Assembly: GCA_022565695.1 (NCBI GenBank)
Contig: JAIUME010000004.1
Location: 186,001 to 250,000 of the forward strand
Origin: Alcanivorax sp.
GTDB taxonomy: Bacteria; Pseudomonadota; Gammaproteobacteria; Pseudomonadales; Alcanivoracaceae
Length of the DNA: 64,000 nucleotides
Reading direction: 5' to 3'
Positions 18,766 to 26,611 of the stretch are shown here, piece after piece (position 1 is the first letter of the stretch; every line of letters begins with the position of its first letter). The translations under genes were made by a program, and so were the position numbers. The notes beneath the pieces were generated by a model. The model did no database searches. It had not been told where the DNA came from and worked only from the letters and a program-made list of their open reading frames with translations.

Positions 18766-19584
18766 GTGACGAGAATCGTGGTTGTGACATCCGGTAAAGG
18801 TGGTGTCGGTAAAACCACCACCAGTGCGGCGCTGGCCACCGGGCTCGCGCTGAGGGGTTTCCGCACGGCTGTGATTGATTTCGATGTGGGTCTGCGCAAT
18901 CTGGATCTGATCATGGGGTGCGAGCGCCGCGTGGTCTACGATCTGGTCAACGTCATCAACGGTGACGCCAATATCCGCCAGGCGCTGATCAAGGACAAAC
19001 GGGTGGATAACCTGTTCATCCTGCCGGCGTCACAGACGCGGGACAAGGATGCACTGACCCAGGAAGGGGTCGAGAAGGTGCTCAATGCCCTGCGCGATGA
19101 CATGGCCATGGACTTCATTATCTGCGACAGCCCTGCCGGTATCGAGAAAGGCGCCCTGATGGCGGCTTACTTTGCGGATGAGGCGGTTGTGGTGACCAAC
19201 CCGGAAGTCTCCAGTGTCCGCGATTCTGATCGTATGCTGGGTATTCTGGCCAGCAAGACACGTATCGCGGAGCAGGGTGGCGGGGATATCCCGGCGCGCC
19301 TGTTGTTGACCCGCTACTCCCCGGAACGGGTGATGCGCGGTGAGATGCTGTCGGTGGAAGATGTCCAGGACATTCTGGCCGTGGAGCTGCTGGGTGTGAT
19401 CCCGGAATCCCAGGCGGTGCTGAGTGCCAGTAATGCCGGTAGCCCGGTCATTCTGGACACGGACTCTGACGCAGGTCAGGCCTATCTGGATGCCGTTGCC
19501 CGGTTCCTGGGCGAGGATCTGCCGCACCGCTTCCTGACCACCGGCAAGAAAGGCTTGCTGGGTCGCCTGTTCGGAGGGCAGTGA
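18766..19584 (+). CDS. minD: Septum site-determining ATPase MinD
   Basis: The 272-aa membrane-binding ParA-family ATPase recruits MinC and oscillates with MinE. The deviant Walker A is TSGKGGVGKTTTSAALATGL (about 8-27); FIICDSPAGIEKGALMA provides the Walker B region. The C-terminal amphipathic membrane helix is KKGLLGRLFG. I place the start at GTG 18766 (VTRIVVVTSGKGG) because aaggagag lies 7-14 bp upstream and homologues start there; ATG 18733 would add 11 residues inside the hairpin. It overlaps minE. Confidence 0.96.
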   Translation: MTRIVVVTSGKGGVGKTTTSAALATGLALRGFRTAVIDFDVGLRNLDLIMGCERRVVYDLVNVINGDANIRQALIKDKRVDNLFILPASQTRDKDALTQEGVEKVLNALRDDMAMDFIICDSPAGIEKGALMAAYFADEAVVVTNPEVSSVRDSDRMLGILASKTRIAEQGGGDIPARLLLTRYSPERVMRGEMLSVEDVQDILAVELLGVIPESQAVLSASNAGSPVILDTDSDAGQAYLDAVARFLGEDLPHRFLTTGKKGLLGRLFGGQ

Positions 19585-19844
19585 TGAGCATCTTCAGTTA
19601 TCTGCTGCCGAAAAAGCAGCGTACAGCATCGGTTGCCAAGGAGCGGTTGCAGATCATTGTGGCCCGTGAGCGCAGCATGCGCGGTGGGCCAGATTATCTG
19701 CCACAGCTGCAGGAAGAACTGCTGGCGGTCGTGCGGAAGTATGTCCCGGTGTCACCGGAATCGGTGAATGTCCAGGTCGACAGGGACTCCGGGTGCGAAA
19801 TCCTGGAGCTCAATATCACCCTGCAGGACCATCAGGATGCCTGA
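19584..19844 (+). CDS. minE: Cell division topological specificity factor MinE
   Basis: This 86-aa protein displaces MinC and stimulates MinD ATPase. The N-terminal membrane-targeting segment MSIFSYLLPKKQRTASVAKE, the anti-MinCD helix RLQIIVARER and the dimerisation domain (LLAVVRKYVPVSPESVNVQ) are clear. The start is ATG 19584, sharing its A with the minD TGA; GTG at 19581 is an equally placed alternative. An intrinsic terminator follows. Confidence 0.96.
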   Translation: MSIFSYLLPKKQRTASVAKERLQIIVARERSMRGGPDYLPQLQEELLAVVRKYVPVSPESVNVQVDRDSGCEILELNITLQDHQDA

Positions 19845-20241
19845 CGCTGGCAAATAACCGGTGCCGGTCATGCCCGAAGGCGGTACAGCGCAAGCTGTGC
19901 CGCCTTTTTAATGCTGTGACCGGCCAGATGTTTTCCATAATGTATTGCCGGGTAAGGGTGACGAATATTGTCACTAATGGGCGATTAAATAAGCCGGATA
20001 TCGCCGAATGCTTTTAAGTAAAAAACGGTATTGCGGGGAAACGGGTCGGGGTGTCGGGACTGCCCCGTTTTAATGCCGGAGATCATTTTTCGGGGTTCAT
20101 TGAGGCGTTGAACAGGTCGAAAGCGGATATTTTTTCCATTTCATATAAATGTTGGCTAATTTATATACCAACTGATTTTTTTTTATGCTACTTTCCAACC
20201 GTTGCAGTACCAAAACAATGCAATAGCTTAGGAGATCGATC
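19845..20241. other. Intergenic region between minE and the H1-like gene (397 bp)
   Basis: No gene is visible. It contains the min operon terminator and then AT-rich sequence (from about 19940) with a possible second stem (CGGGG/CCCCG ending near 20068, followed by TTTTAA). A poly-T/poly-A-rich stretch sits just before the H1-like gene. No confident promoter can be named, although several TATA-like hexamers occur at 20140-20190. Confidence 0.6.
19877..19910 (+). terminator. Rho-independent terminator of the min operon
   Basis: AAGGCGGTACAGC (19877-19889), loop GCAA, GCTGTGCCGCCTT (19894-19906) with one G-U pair, then T5. It is a 13-bp stem 32 bp after the minE stop. Confidence 0.93.
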
Positions 20242-21078
20242 ATGGCTCGTGTGGCTAAGAAAACCGCGACCCGCAAAAAGACAACTGCTCGCAAGGCAAC
20301 TGCTCGCAAGACAGTAGCCGTCAAGAAGCCCGCAGTACCCAAGTCCATAACCAATGCCGAAGCAAAGGTGAAGATGCAGCAGAAAGTGCTGGATCAAGCC
20401 GAAAAGAAAGTTTCCGGCGCTACCACCAAACTCGCTACCCAGCGCAAGAAGGTCGATGCAGAGAACGCCAAACTGGCGAAACTCCGTGCTGATCTGAAGG
20501 CCAAGCGTGAGAAAGCCCGTAAAAACGGCACTCAGGCCGCCAAGCGTGCGGTAGAGGCTGCTCGCGCCAAAGTCGGCGCGGCATCTCTGAAGTCCAAGGA
20601 ACTGCGCGATCAGATGAAACTGGTCCGTGGTGAGCAGTCGGCTGCCAAGAAGCTGGTGGCCCGTGAGCGCAAGAAACTGCGCACTGCTGAGCGCAATTAC
20701 GCCACCAAGGTGCGTGCTCAGGCTGCCAAGGACGCCAAGAAAGAGAAGGCTGCTCAGAAGAAAGCTGCCGCCAAAGCCAAAGTGGCTGCCCGCAAGGCAG
20801 CTGCCAAGGTAAAGGCTGCTGAGCGTAAAGCGGCTGCCAAGGCCAAGAAAGTTGCGGCCAAGGCGAAGAAAGCTGCTCGCAAAGTGAAGGCTAAAGCCAA
20901 GAAAGCGGCAACCCCGCGTAAAGCCAAGGCGGCAGCGCCGCGCAAGAAGGCTGCACGCAAGGGTCCGGCTCGCAAGAAGAAAGCCGCCGCCACCAAGGCC
21001 CCTCGCAAGACCCCGGCCCGGAAGAAAACCGCGCGTCGCGGTCGTCCGCCGAAGGCCAAGGCCGCTTCAGCCAGCTGA
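20242..21078 (+). CDS. Histone H1-like/AlgP-type lysine- and alanine-rich DNA-binding protein
   Basis: The product is a very basic 278-aa protein. Residues 1-35 are a Lys/Arg/Thr-rich arm, residues about 38-165 form a heptad-like charged coiled-coil region (NAEAKVKMQQKVLDQAEKKV and similar), and residues about 165-278 are a low-complexity Lys/Ala tail of repeated KAAAK/RKAAAK units. It ends in an AT-hook-like RRGRPPKAKA. This composition matches eukaryotic H1-like nucleoid proteins and the AlgP (AlgR3) class. Binding to AT-rich DNA or general compaction is inference. A ribosome-binding site (aggag) lies upstream and a strong terminator follows. The repetitive tail is prone to length change. 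Confidence 0.82.
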   Translation: MARVAKKTATRKKTTARKATARKTVAVKKPAVPKSITNAEAKVKMQQKVLDQAEKKVSGATTKLATQRKKVDAENAKLAKLRADLKAKREKARKNGTQAAKRAVEAARAKVGAASLKSKELRDQMKLVRGEQSAAKKLVARERKKLRTAERNYATKVRAQAAKDAKKEKAAQKKAAAKAKVAARKAAAKVKAAERKAAAKAKKVAAKAKKAARKVKAKAKKAATPRKAKAAAPRKKAARKGPARKKKAAATKAPRKTPARKKTARRGRPPKAKAASAS

Positions 21079-21105
21079 TAGCTGACTTGTAGCCTGCAAC
21101 ATCAG

Positions 21106-21131
21106 AAAACCCCGCTTCGGCGGGGTTTTTT
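21106..21131 (+). terminator. Rho-independent terminator of the H1-like gene
   Basis: ACCCCGC (21109-21115), loop TTCG, GCGGGGT (21120-21126), then T6. Confidence 0.94.
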
Positions 21132-21157
21132 GTTTTAGCGCGGCGTTTTAGCGCGGC
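21132..21157. repeat. Perfect 13-bp tandem duplication after the H1-like terminator
   Basis: GTTTTAGCGCGGC occurs at 21132-21144 and again at 21145-21157 without mismatch. Confidence 0.93.
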
Positions 21158-21230
21158 AGGGCTCGGGAGGTTTGTGGCGTCGCTCAGCAGACTGGTTGTG
21201 TAATTTGGTAACATCCTGGCCCACGCGCAA

Positions 21231-21809
21231 TCAGTTCGGCCATTCCTCCGGTGTATTGAGATTGCGAAAGGCATCGGCCGGGGCATTCAGGACAACTTTT
21301 CTCAGTGGTTTGTCTGCCAGCCAGCCATGCACGCTGCGTTGTCCGCTGTGCAGGTACGCAGACAGGTCGTCCCGCCAGATATCCCTGTCCAGATACATAC
21401 ACAGGGGCTGCAACCGCTCCCCGTCGTGGAGGATGGCAATCTCCGCGTCAGTGTGTCGCGCCTGCGCCAGTACCGACGGCAGATTTTCCGGCAGCCATGG
21501 CATATCGCAAGGCACGATCAGACATTGGCGGTGCCGGGCATGGGGCAGACAGGCGTCCACTCCGGCCAGTGGTCCCTGGAAGCCATTGTGGCGATCTGCG
21601 CAGACGCGGGCCCCCAGTTGGCGATAGGCCACGTCATTGCGGTTGGCGCTGATCAGCGCATCACCCTGTCCGCCAAAGCGTGACAGCAGGTGAGCAACCA
21701 GCGGGCGGCCGTCCAGCGGTAACAGGCCCTTGTCGGCGCCCTGCATGCGATTGCCGGCGCCACCGGCCAGGATGATCAATGAGTAATGCGTGTTGTGGCG
21801 GTCTGTCAT
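21231..21809 (-). CDS. mobA: Molybdenum cofactor guanylyltransferase
   Basis: The 192-aa nucleotidyltransferase transfers GMP from GTP to molybdopterin to form MGD. The N-terminal signature LAGGAGNRMQGADKGLLPLDG is the GTP-binding loop. NRNDVAYRQLG, FQGPLAGVDACL and the metal-binding PCDMPWLPENL follow. Length is typical for MobA. It stands alone between the H1-like gene and the helicase, with no moa, moe or mobB genes nearby in the window. It is divergent from the helicase by 128 bp. Confidence 0.92.
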   Translation of the reverse strand: MTDRHNTHYSLIILAGGAGNRMQGADKGLLPLDGRPLVAHLLSRFGGQGDALISANRNDVAYRQLGARVCADRHNGFQGPLAGVDACLPHARHRQCLIVPCDMPWLPENLPSVLAQARHTDAEIAILHDGERLQPLCMYLDRDIWRDDLSAYLHSGQRSVHGWLADKPLRKVVLNAPADAFRNLNTPEEWPN

Positions 21810-21864
21810 GGGGTTTCAGTGTCTCATGATGCGCTACTTGCGCCGTCTGTGGCCGGGTGCGTGC

Positions 21865-21893
21865 TTGGGTCGGCCACCGGCATCCGTTATGCT
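21865..21893 (+). promoter_or_regulatory. Candidate promoter for the helicase-tsaB-thioesterase-uppP-rsmJ run
   Basis: TTGGGT (21865-21870), 17-bp spacer, TATGCT (21888-21893). Predicted start is near 21900, 38 bp before the GTG start of the helicase gene. Confidence 0.48.
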
Positions 21894-21937
21894 CTCGCAA
21901 TTCAGATCGAGAGCGCCATCATGACAGGAGCAAGTGA

Positions 21938-23917
21938 GTGAGTCAGGTCAGGGACGTGCTCCGCGACGGTGAACGCTTTGCGGCGGCGATTCCGGGCTTC
22001 AGCGCCCGGGCGCCGCAGCTGGATATGGCGGCAGCGGTGGAAGAGGCGCTTGCTGCCCTCTCAACACTGGTAGTGGAGGCGGAAACCGGCACCGGCAAGA
22101 CACTGGCCTATCTGGTGCCGGCCCTGCTGGCGAATGGCCCGACCATTGTCTCCACGGGTACCAAGAGCCTGCAGGACCAGCTGTTCTTCAAGGATCTGCC
22201 GGTGGTCATCAAGGCGCTCGGGGTGCGTCGTCAGGTGGCGCTCTTGAAAGGGCGGGCAAATTACCTGTGCCCCTATCGCCTTGCATTGCATCGTGAGGAA
22301 GCGCGGTTCCTGACCCGGGAAACGGCCGAGCAATTGCAGGTCGTCAATCACTGGGCCCAGCGCACCCGCACCGGTGACCTCGCGGAGCTGCAGGAATTGC
22401 CGGAAGATGCGCCAGTGTGGCCCTGGGTCACCAGCACGACGGATAACTGCCTGGGCCAGGATTGCCCCAGTTACAGCGAATGTCCCCTGATGAAAGCACG
22501 CCAGACTGCCCAGGAGGCAGATCTGGTGGTGGTCAACCATCATCTGTTCTTTGCCGACGCCGCTCTAAAGGGAGAGGGGGTGTCGGACCTGCTGCCCAGC
22601 GCCAATGCGGTGATCTTCGATGAGGCCCATCAGCTGCCGGATGTGGCGGCGAGCTTCTTCGGGGAATCTGTCAGCGCGCGACAGATTACCGAACTGACCC
22701 GGGATCTGCTCAGTGAGGCCAGCCATACTGCCGCAGACCTGCAGGCGCTCAACGCCCTGTGTGCCGCCACAGACCGCTGCGTGGCCGATCTGCGTCTGGC
22801 CATGGGCGATGAAGGGCGGCGTGCCCCCTGGAACGAGATAGCGACGCTGCCGGCGGTCAATGAGGCGGTCAATGCGCTGTTGTCGCAGCTGGATGAGCTG
22901 GACCGGGCTCTGGAGCCCCTGCACAAGACCACCCGTGGTATGGACAGTTGCTGCCGCCGTGCGCGGGAGCTGCAAACCAGCTTGCGGCGACTGGTGGCGG
23001 CGGCTGATCCCCAGCAGGTGTACTGGTTCGAGAATTTCCGCCGGGCCTTCATGTTGCATGCCACACCGCTGACGGTGGCTGATGCGTTTGATGCGCATCG
23101 CGCCCGACATCGCTGTGCCTGGATATTTACCTCGGCGACCTTGTCGGTGGCCGGGAATTTTCAGCATTTTACCGAGCGTCTCGGGCTCGGCGAGGCGACC
23201 ACGCTGCGGCTGGAAAGCCCGTTCGATTTCCGGCGCCAGGCGGTGCTGTATGTGCCTGAGAGCCTGCCGATGCCGGATTCGCCGGATTACACCCGCGCCG
23301 TGGTGGATGCCATGCTGCCGGTAATCCGTGCGGCAGGCGGGCGAACCTTCTTTCTGTTCACCAGTCACAGAGCGTTGCGGGAGGCTGCTCAGTTACTGCG
23401 GTCGCGGCTGGATTTTCCGTTGCTGGTGCAGGGTGAAGCGGGCCGTCGGCAGTTGCTGGAACAGTTTCGCAACCTGGGCAACGCAGTGTTGCTCGGAGCA
23501 GCCAGTTTCTGGGAAGGTATCGACGTGCGCGGTGATACGCTCAGTTGCGTCATCATCGACAAGCTGCCGTTCGGGTCTCCCGGTGACCCGGTAGCGGCTG
23601 CGCGGATCGACAGCATCCGCCAGCGCGGCGGCCAGCCGTTCCGCGATTTCCAGTTGCCGCAGGCGGTACTGACCCTGCGTCAGGGTGCCGGGCGGCTGAT
23701 TCGTGATCCCTCGGACCGGGGTCTTTTGGTGGTGGCAGACCCGCGCATCGTCAGCCGCGGTTACGGGCGTCTTTTTCTCGACAGTCTGCCGGGTATGACG
23801 CGTACCCGTAAGCTGGATGTCGTGGAACGCTTTTTTCGTATGCTGCGGGCAGAGGATGCCCAGCGGATGCAGGACCTGAAGGATGAAAAGGTAGCAGATG
23901 AAAATATTGGCAATTGA
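21938..23917 (+). CDS. yoaA: YoaA/DinG-family ATP-dependent DNA helicase
   Basis: This 659-aa XPD-like superfamily 2 helicase has Walker A VEAETGTGKTLAYLVPALLA (about residue 48). Iron-sulfur cysteines lie in ANYLCPYR and NCLGQDCPSYSECPL (four Cys), with the DEAH box VIFDEAHQLPDV. C-terminal motifs FTSHRALREAA, GAASFWEGIDVRGD and QGAGRLIRDPSDRGLLVV (motif VI) are present. Such enzymes unwind 5'-3' and act in replication-fork repair. The start is GTG 21938 with gaca-ggag upstream. The size and the tsaB neighbour favour YoaA over the longer DinG. The 3' end overlaps tsaB by 20 nt. Confidence 0.88.
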   Translation: MSQVRDVLRDGERFAAAIPGFSARAPQLDMAAAVEEALAALSTLVVEAETGTGKTLAYLVPALLANGPTIVSTGTKSLQDQLFFKDLPVVIKALGVRRQVALLKGRANYLCPYRLALHREEARFLTRETAEQLQVVNHWAQRTRTGDLAELQELPEDAPVWPWVTSTTDNCLGQDCPSYSECPLMKARQTAQEADLVVVNHHLFFADAALKGEGVSDLLPSANAVIFDEAHQLPDVAASFFGESVSARQITELTRDLLSEASHTAADLQALNALCAATDRCVADLRLAMGDEGRRAPWNEIATLPAVNEAVNALLSQLDELDRALEPLHKTTRGMDSCCRRARELQTSLRRLVAAADPQQVYWFENFRRAFMLHATPLTVADAFDAHRARHRCAWIFTSATLSVAGNFQHFTERLGLGEATTLRLESPFDFRRQAVLYVPESLPMPDSPDYTRAVVDAMLPVIRAAGGRTFFLFTSHRALREAAQLLRSRLDFPLLVQGEAGRRQLLEQFRNLGNAVLLGAASFWEGIDVRGDTLSCVIIDKLPFGSPGDPVAAARIDSIRQRGGQPFRDFQLPQAVLTLRQGAGRLIRDPSDRGLLVVADPRIVSRGYGRLFLDSLPGMTRTRKLDVVERFFRMLRAEDAQRMQDLKDEKVADENIGN

Positions 23918-24587
23918 AACCGCGACAGAGACCTGTTCTGTTGCGCTGCTGGATAACGGCAAGGTGCTGGAGCATTTCGAGCTTGCGGCGCGTCGGCAGA
24001 CAGACAGGGTGTTGCCCATGGTGGCTGCGTTGCTGGCCGAGGCCGGCGTGAGTCGGGGGCAGCTTGACGGTATTGCCTTCGGCCAGGGGCCGGGTGCCTT
24101 CACTGGCGTACGTATCGCAGTGGCCGTGACCCAGGGACTGGCCTATGCGCTGGATCGTCCGGTGCTGGGTGTGTCGACGCTGGCCTCGGCCGCGCTGGCG
24201 GGTTTTGATCGCGGCCTGCCCGGGCCGGCGCTGATCGCCTTTGATGCGCGTATGGGTGAGCTGTATCTGGGAGCATACGAGCGGGCCGGTGAGCACAGCC
24301 TGAAGACGCTGCTGGCGGATTGTCTGGCGCACCCGACGGCGCTGCCCGTATTACCGCCGAACCTGCGCAGCGGCGCGGGGTCCGGCGTTGTGCATAAAGC
24401 CGCGTTACAGGCAGCGGTGCCAGCACTTGCCGAGTGGGATGAGACGGTCTGCCCGCGGGCAGCCACCGTGGCACGACTGGCGTGGGCACGACTGGCAGCT
24501 GGCGAAGGGGTGCCTGCCCAGAATGCCCTGCCTGTCTATCTCCGCGACCGGGTCGTTCATGTCTCCCAGGGAATAAAAAAGAAGTGA
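23898..24587 (+). CDS. tsaB: tRNA threonylcarbamoyladenosine biosynthesis protein TsaB
   Basis: This 229-aa ASKHA-fold partner of TsaD and TsaE is needed for t6A37 formation on ANN-decoding tRNAs. The N-terminal ILAIETATETCSVALLD, RQTDRVLPMVAALLAEAG and the signature GIAFGQGPGAFTGVRIAV are clear. The start overlaps the helicase reading frame by 20 nt, so the two are probably translationally linked; the same order occurs in E. coli (yoaA-tsaB). Confidence 0.94.
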   Translation: MKILAIETATETCSVALLDNGKVLEHFELAARRQTDRVLPMVAALLAEAGVSRGQLDGIAFGQGPGAFTGVRIAVAVTQGLAYALDRPVLGVSTLASAALAGFDRGLPGPALIAFDARMGELYLGAYERAGEHSLKTLLADCLAHPTALPVLPPNLRSGAGSGVVHKAALQAAVPALAEWDETVCPRAATVARLAWARLAAGEGVPAQNALPVYLRDRVVHVSQGIKKK

Positions 24588-24600
24588 CAGGAGCAAAGCA

Positions 24601-25065
24601 ATGACCGACTGGGACTATCCCGCCCCGCACATCGTGTCGCTGGTGGTGGGTGATGACGTCATTGATCGAATGGATCATGCCAACAACACGGCCTATGTGC
24701 AGTGGTTCGAACTGGCAGCCTGGAGTCATACCGAGGCCCTCGGGCTGGGCTGGGATGCCTATACTCGACTTAATCGTGGCTTTGTTGCCCGCCACACCGA
24801 GGTGGATTATCTGCTGCCCGCCTTGAAAGGCGACGCCCTGCAGATCGCGACCTGGGTGGTATTCAATGATCAGCGGCTGAGCATGGAGCGTCACTATCAG
24901 ATCGTGCGTGAGCAGATTGCAGGTGAGCGCGATGCCGCCACACTGGCGCGTGGCAGCACGCGCTGGGTCTGCGTGGCGCTGGACACCGGCAAGCCCCGGA
25001 GGATGCCGCAGGAATTCATCGATATCTATCCCAGCGATGATATCCGGCGGGAGCGTCGTACCTGA
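24601..25065 (+). CDS. 4HBT hotdog-fold acyl-CoA thioesterase
   Basis: This 154-aa protein has the hotdog helix and catalytic region VIDRMDHANNTAYVQWFELA, with the Asp/His-Asn cluster typical of 4-hydroxybenzoyl-CoA thioesterase-like enzymes. FVARHTEVDYLLPALKGDAL follows. It probably cleaves acyl-CoA; chain length is unknown. A ribosome-binding site (caggagc) lies upstream. The stop overlaps the uppP start (TGATG), indicating coupling. Confidence 0.85.
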   Translation: MTDWDYPAPHIVSLVVGDDVIDRMDHANNTAYVQWFELAAWSHTEALGLGWDAYTRLNRGFVARHTEVDYLLPALKGDALQIATWVVFNDQRLSMERHYQIVREQIAGERDAATLARGSTRWVCVALDTGKPRRMPQEFIDIYPSDDIRRERRT

Positions 25066-25862
25066 TGGATTGGTTGCAAACAATCGTCCTGGCGATCATC
25101 CAGGGGCTTACAGAGTTTCTTCCCGTATCCAGTTCGGCCCACCTGATTCTGCCGTCACAGCTGCTGGGCTGGGAAGATCAGGGGCTGGCATTTGACGTTG
25201 CCGTGCACATCGGCACGCTGGTGGCGGTGATCTGGTATTACCGCCGCAAGCTGGGGGATATGGCGCAAGGGGCGCTCAGCGGCGTGCGTACTCGCACCGT
25301 CAACCCGGATTTGCGGCTGGCGCTGCTGATCGCCTGGGCCACATTGCCAGCGGTGGTGGTCGGTTTTTTCGGCAAGGATCTTGTTGCAGAACATACCCGC
25401 TCCGTCGCCGTGATTGCCTCCAGTACCCTGGTGTTCGGTGTCCTGCTCTGGGTGTCGGATGTGATCGGCCGTCGCGAGATAACGTTGATGGGTGTCGGGT
25501 TGGGTGTGGTCACTCTGGTGGGGCTGGCTCAGGTGCTGGCGCTGATTCCGGGGACCTCGCGCAGTGGGGTCACGATCACGGCCGCCCTGTTACTGGGCTT
25601 GCGCCGGGATGATGCCGCCAATTTGTCGTTTCTGATGTCGATACCGCTGATTCTCGGAGCCATCGTGCTGATGAGCTTTGATCTGGTCAACGCCGAGCAG
25701 ATATTCAGTCTGGCGCAGTTGTTTGTGGCGAGCGTGATTGCTGCGGTAGTGGCCTATCTCACCATCGGTTTCTTCATCGCACTGGTGACACGGCTGGGCA
25801 TGCTGCCGTTCGTCATCTATCGCCTGTCACTGGGGCTGCTGTTGGTGATGTTCTTCTTATGA
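25065..25862 (+). CDS. uppP: Undecaprenyl-diphosphate phosphatase
   Basis: This 265-aa inner-membrane enzyme (BacA) recycles undecaprenyl pyrophosphate to the monophosphate carrier used for peptidoglycan and O-antigen. The catalytic QGLTEFLPVSSSAHLIL motif lies near residues 13-29 and PGTSRSGVTITAALLLGL near 164. About eight membrane segments are visible. It overlaps the preceding stop by one base and the rsmJ start by four. Confidence 0.96.
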   Translation: MDWLQTIVLAIIQGLTEFLPVSSSAHLILPSQLLGWEDQGLAFDVAVHIGTLVAVIWYYRRKLGDMAQGALSGVRTRTVNPDLRLALLIAWATLPAVVVGFFGKDLVAEHTRSVAVIASSTLVFGVLLWVSDVIGRREITLMGVGLGVVTLVGLAQVLALIPGTSRSGVTITAALLLGLRRDDAANLSFLMSIPLILGAIVLMSFDLVNAEQIFSLAQLFVASVIAAVVAYLTIGFFIALVTRLGMLPFVIYRLSLGLLLVMFFL

Positions 25863-26611
25863 CAGGCCCCGGGGAGGAGGCCATCGGGGTGGCACTGCTA
25901 CCCGATGCCCCCGCAGATTTGCCCGGCGAGCGCACGGTGAGCGAAGCCGCAGCGGCGGCGGCGGGGATTGCGCTGGTGATGGGCTATCGTGACGGCATGC
26001 TGAGCCTGTGGCGCCCTGAAGGGCGTGAGAAGCCGCTGGCGGTGGACTTCGGAGCAGGGCGCATGGGTTATCGTCTGGCGGCCGAACGGGCCCGCCACGA
26101 GCGGCTGGTGCGGGCTGTAGGCAAGCAGAAAGGCCTGCTGGTGGATGCCACCGCCGGATTAGGTCGTGATGCGGCGCTGTTGGCGCGCGCGGGTTGGCAG
26201 CTGATACTGCTGGAGAGACAACCGCTACTGCACGCCATGCTGGCAGATGCGTTGCGACGTGATGCGGAGATGGGCCAGCGCATGCAACCGCTGCGGGTCG
26301 ACAGCCTGACCTGGCTGCAACAGCGTTTGCACAGTGACTTGCCGCGTCCTGAGGTGATCTGTCTGGACCCGATGTTCCCGGAGCGGGACAAGTCCGCCGC
26401 GATCAAAAAGGATCTGGCCTGGTTGCAGCAGCTGTGTGGTGGCACGAGCGAGGGCGAAGAAATCGCCCTGTTAGCCGCGGCCCGGGCGCTGGCGGGCAAG
26501 CGTGTTGTCGTCAAGCGCCCTTTGCGAGCGCCACCGCTGGGTGGCGTCGCGCCCTCTCATGCCTTGCCGGGAAAAACTGTCCGTTTTGATGTCTACCTGA
26601 CGTCGTTCTGA
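25859..26611 (+). CDS. rsmJ: 16S rRNA (guanine-1516-N2)-methyltransferase RsmJ
   Basis: This 250-aa SAM methyltransferase has the RsmJ (YhiQ) pattern: VDFGAGRMGYRLAAERARHE, SAM loop LLVDATAGLGRDAALLARAG, and the catalytic LDPMFPERDKSAAIKKDLA. The C-terminal VVVKRPLRAPPL is also characteristic. It starts in an ATGA overlap with uppP. Its 3' end overlaps the convergent plsB 3' end by 19 nt, with no terminator between them. Confidence 0.93.
   Translation: MTGPGEEAIGVALLPDAPADLPGERTVSEAAAAAAGIALVMGYRDGMLSLWRPEGREKPLAVDFGAGRMGYRLAAERARHERLVRAVGKQKGLLVDATAGLGRDAALLARAGWQLILLERQPLLHAMLADALRRDAEMGQRMQPLRVDSLTWLQQRLHSDLPRPEVICLDPMFPERDKSAAIKKDLAWLQQLCGGTSEGEEIALLAAARALAGKRVVVKRPLRAPPLGGVAPSHALPGKTVRFDVYLTSF

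Noticed and set aside
20100-20200. Promoters of the H1-like gene from TATATA or TATAAA hexamers
   Set aside because: None has an acceptable -35 at 15-19 bp; in AT-rich DNA such hexamers are expected by chance.
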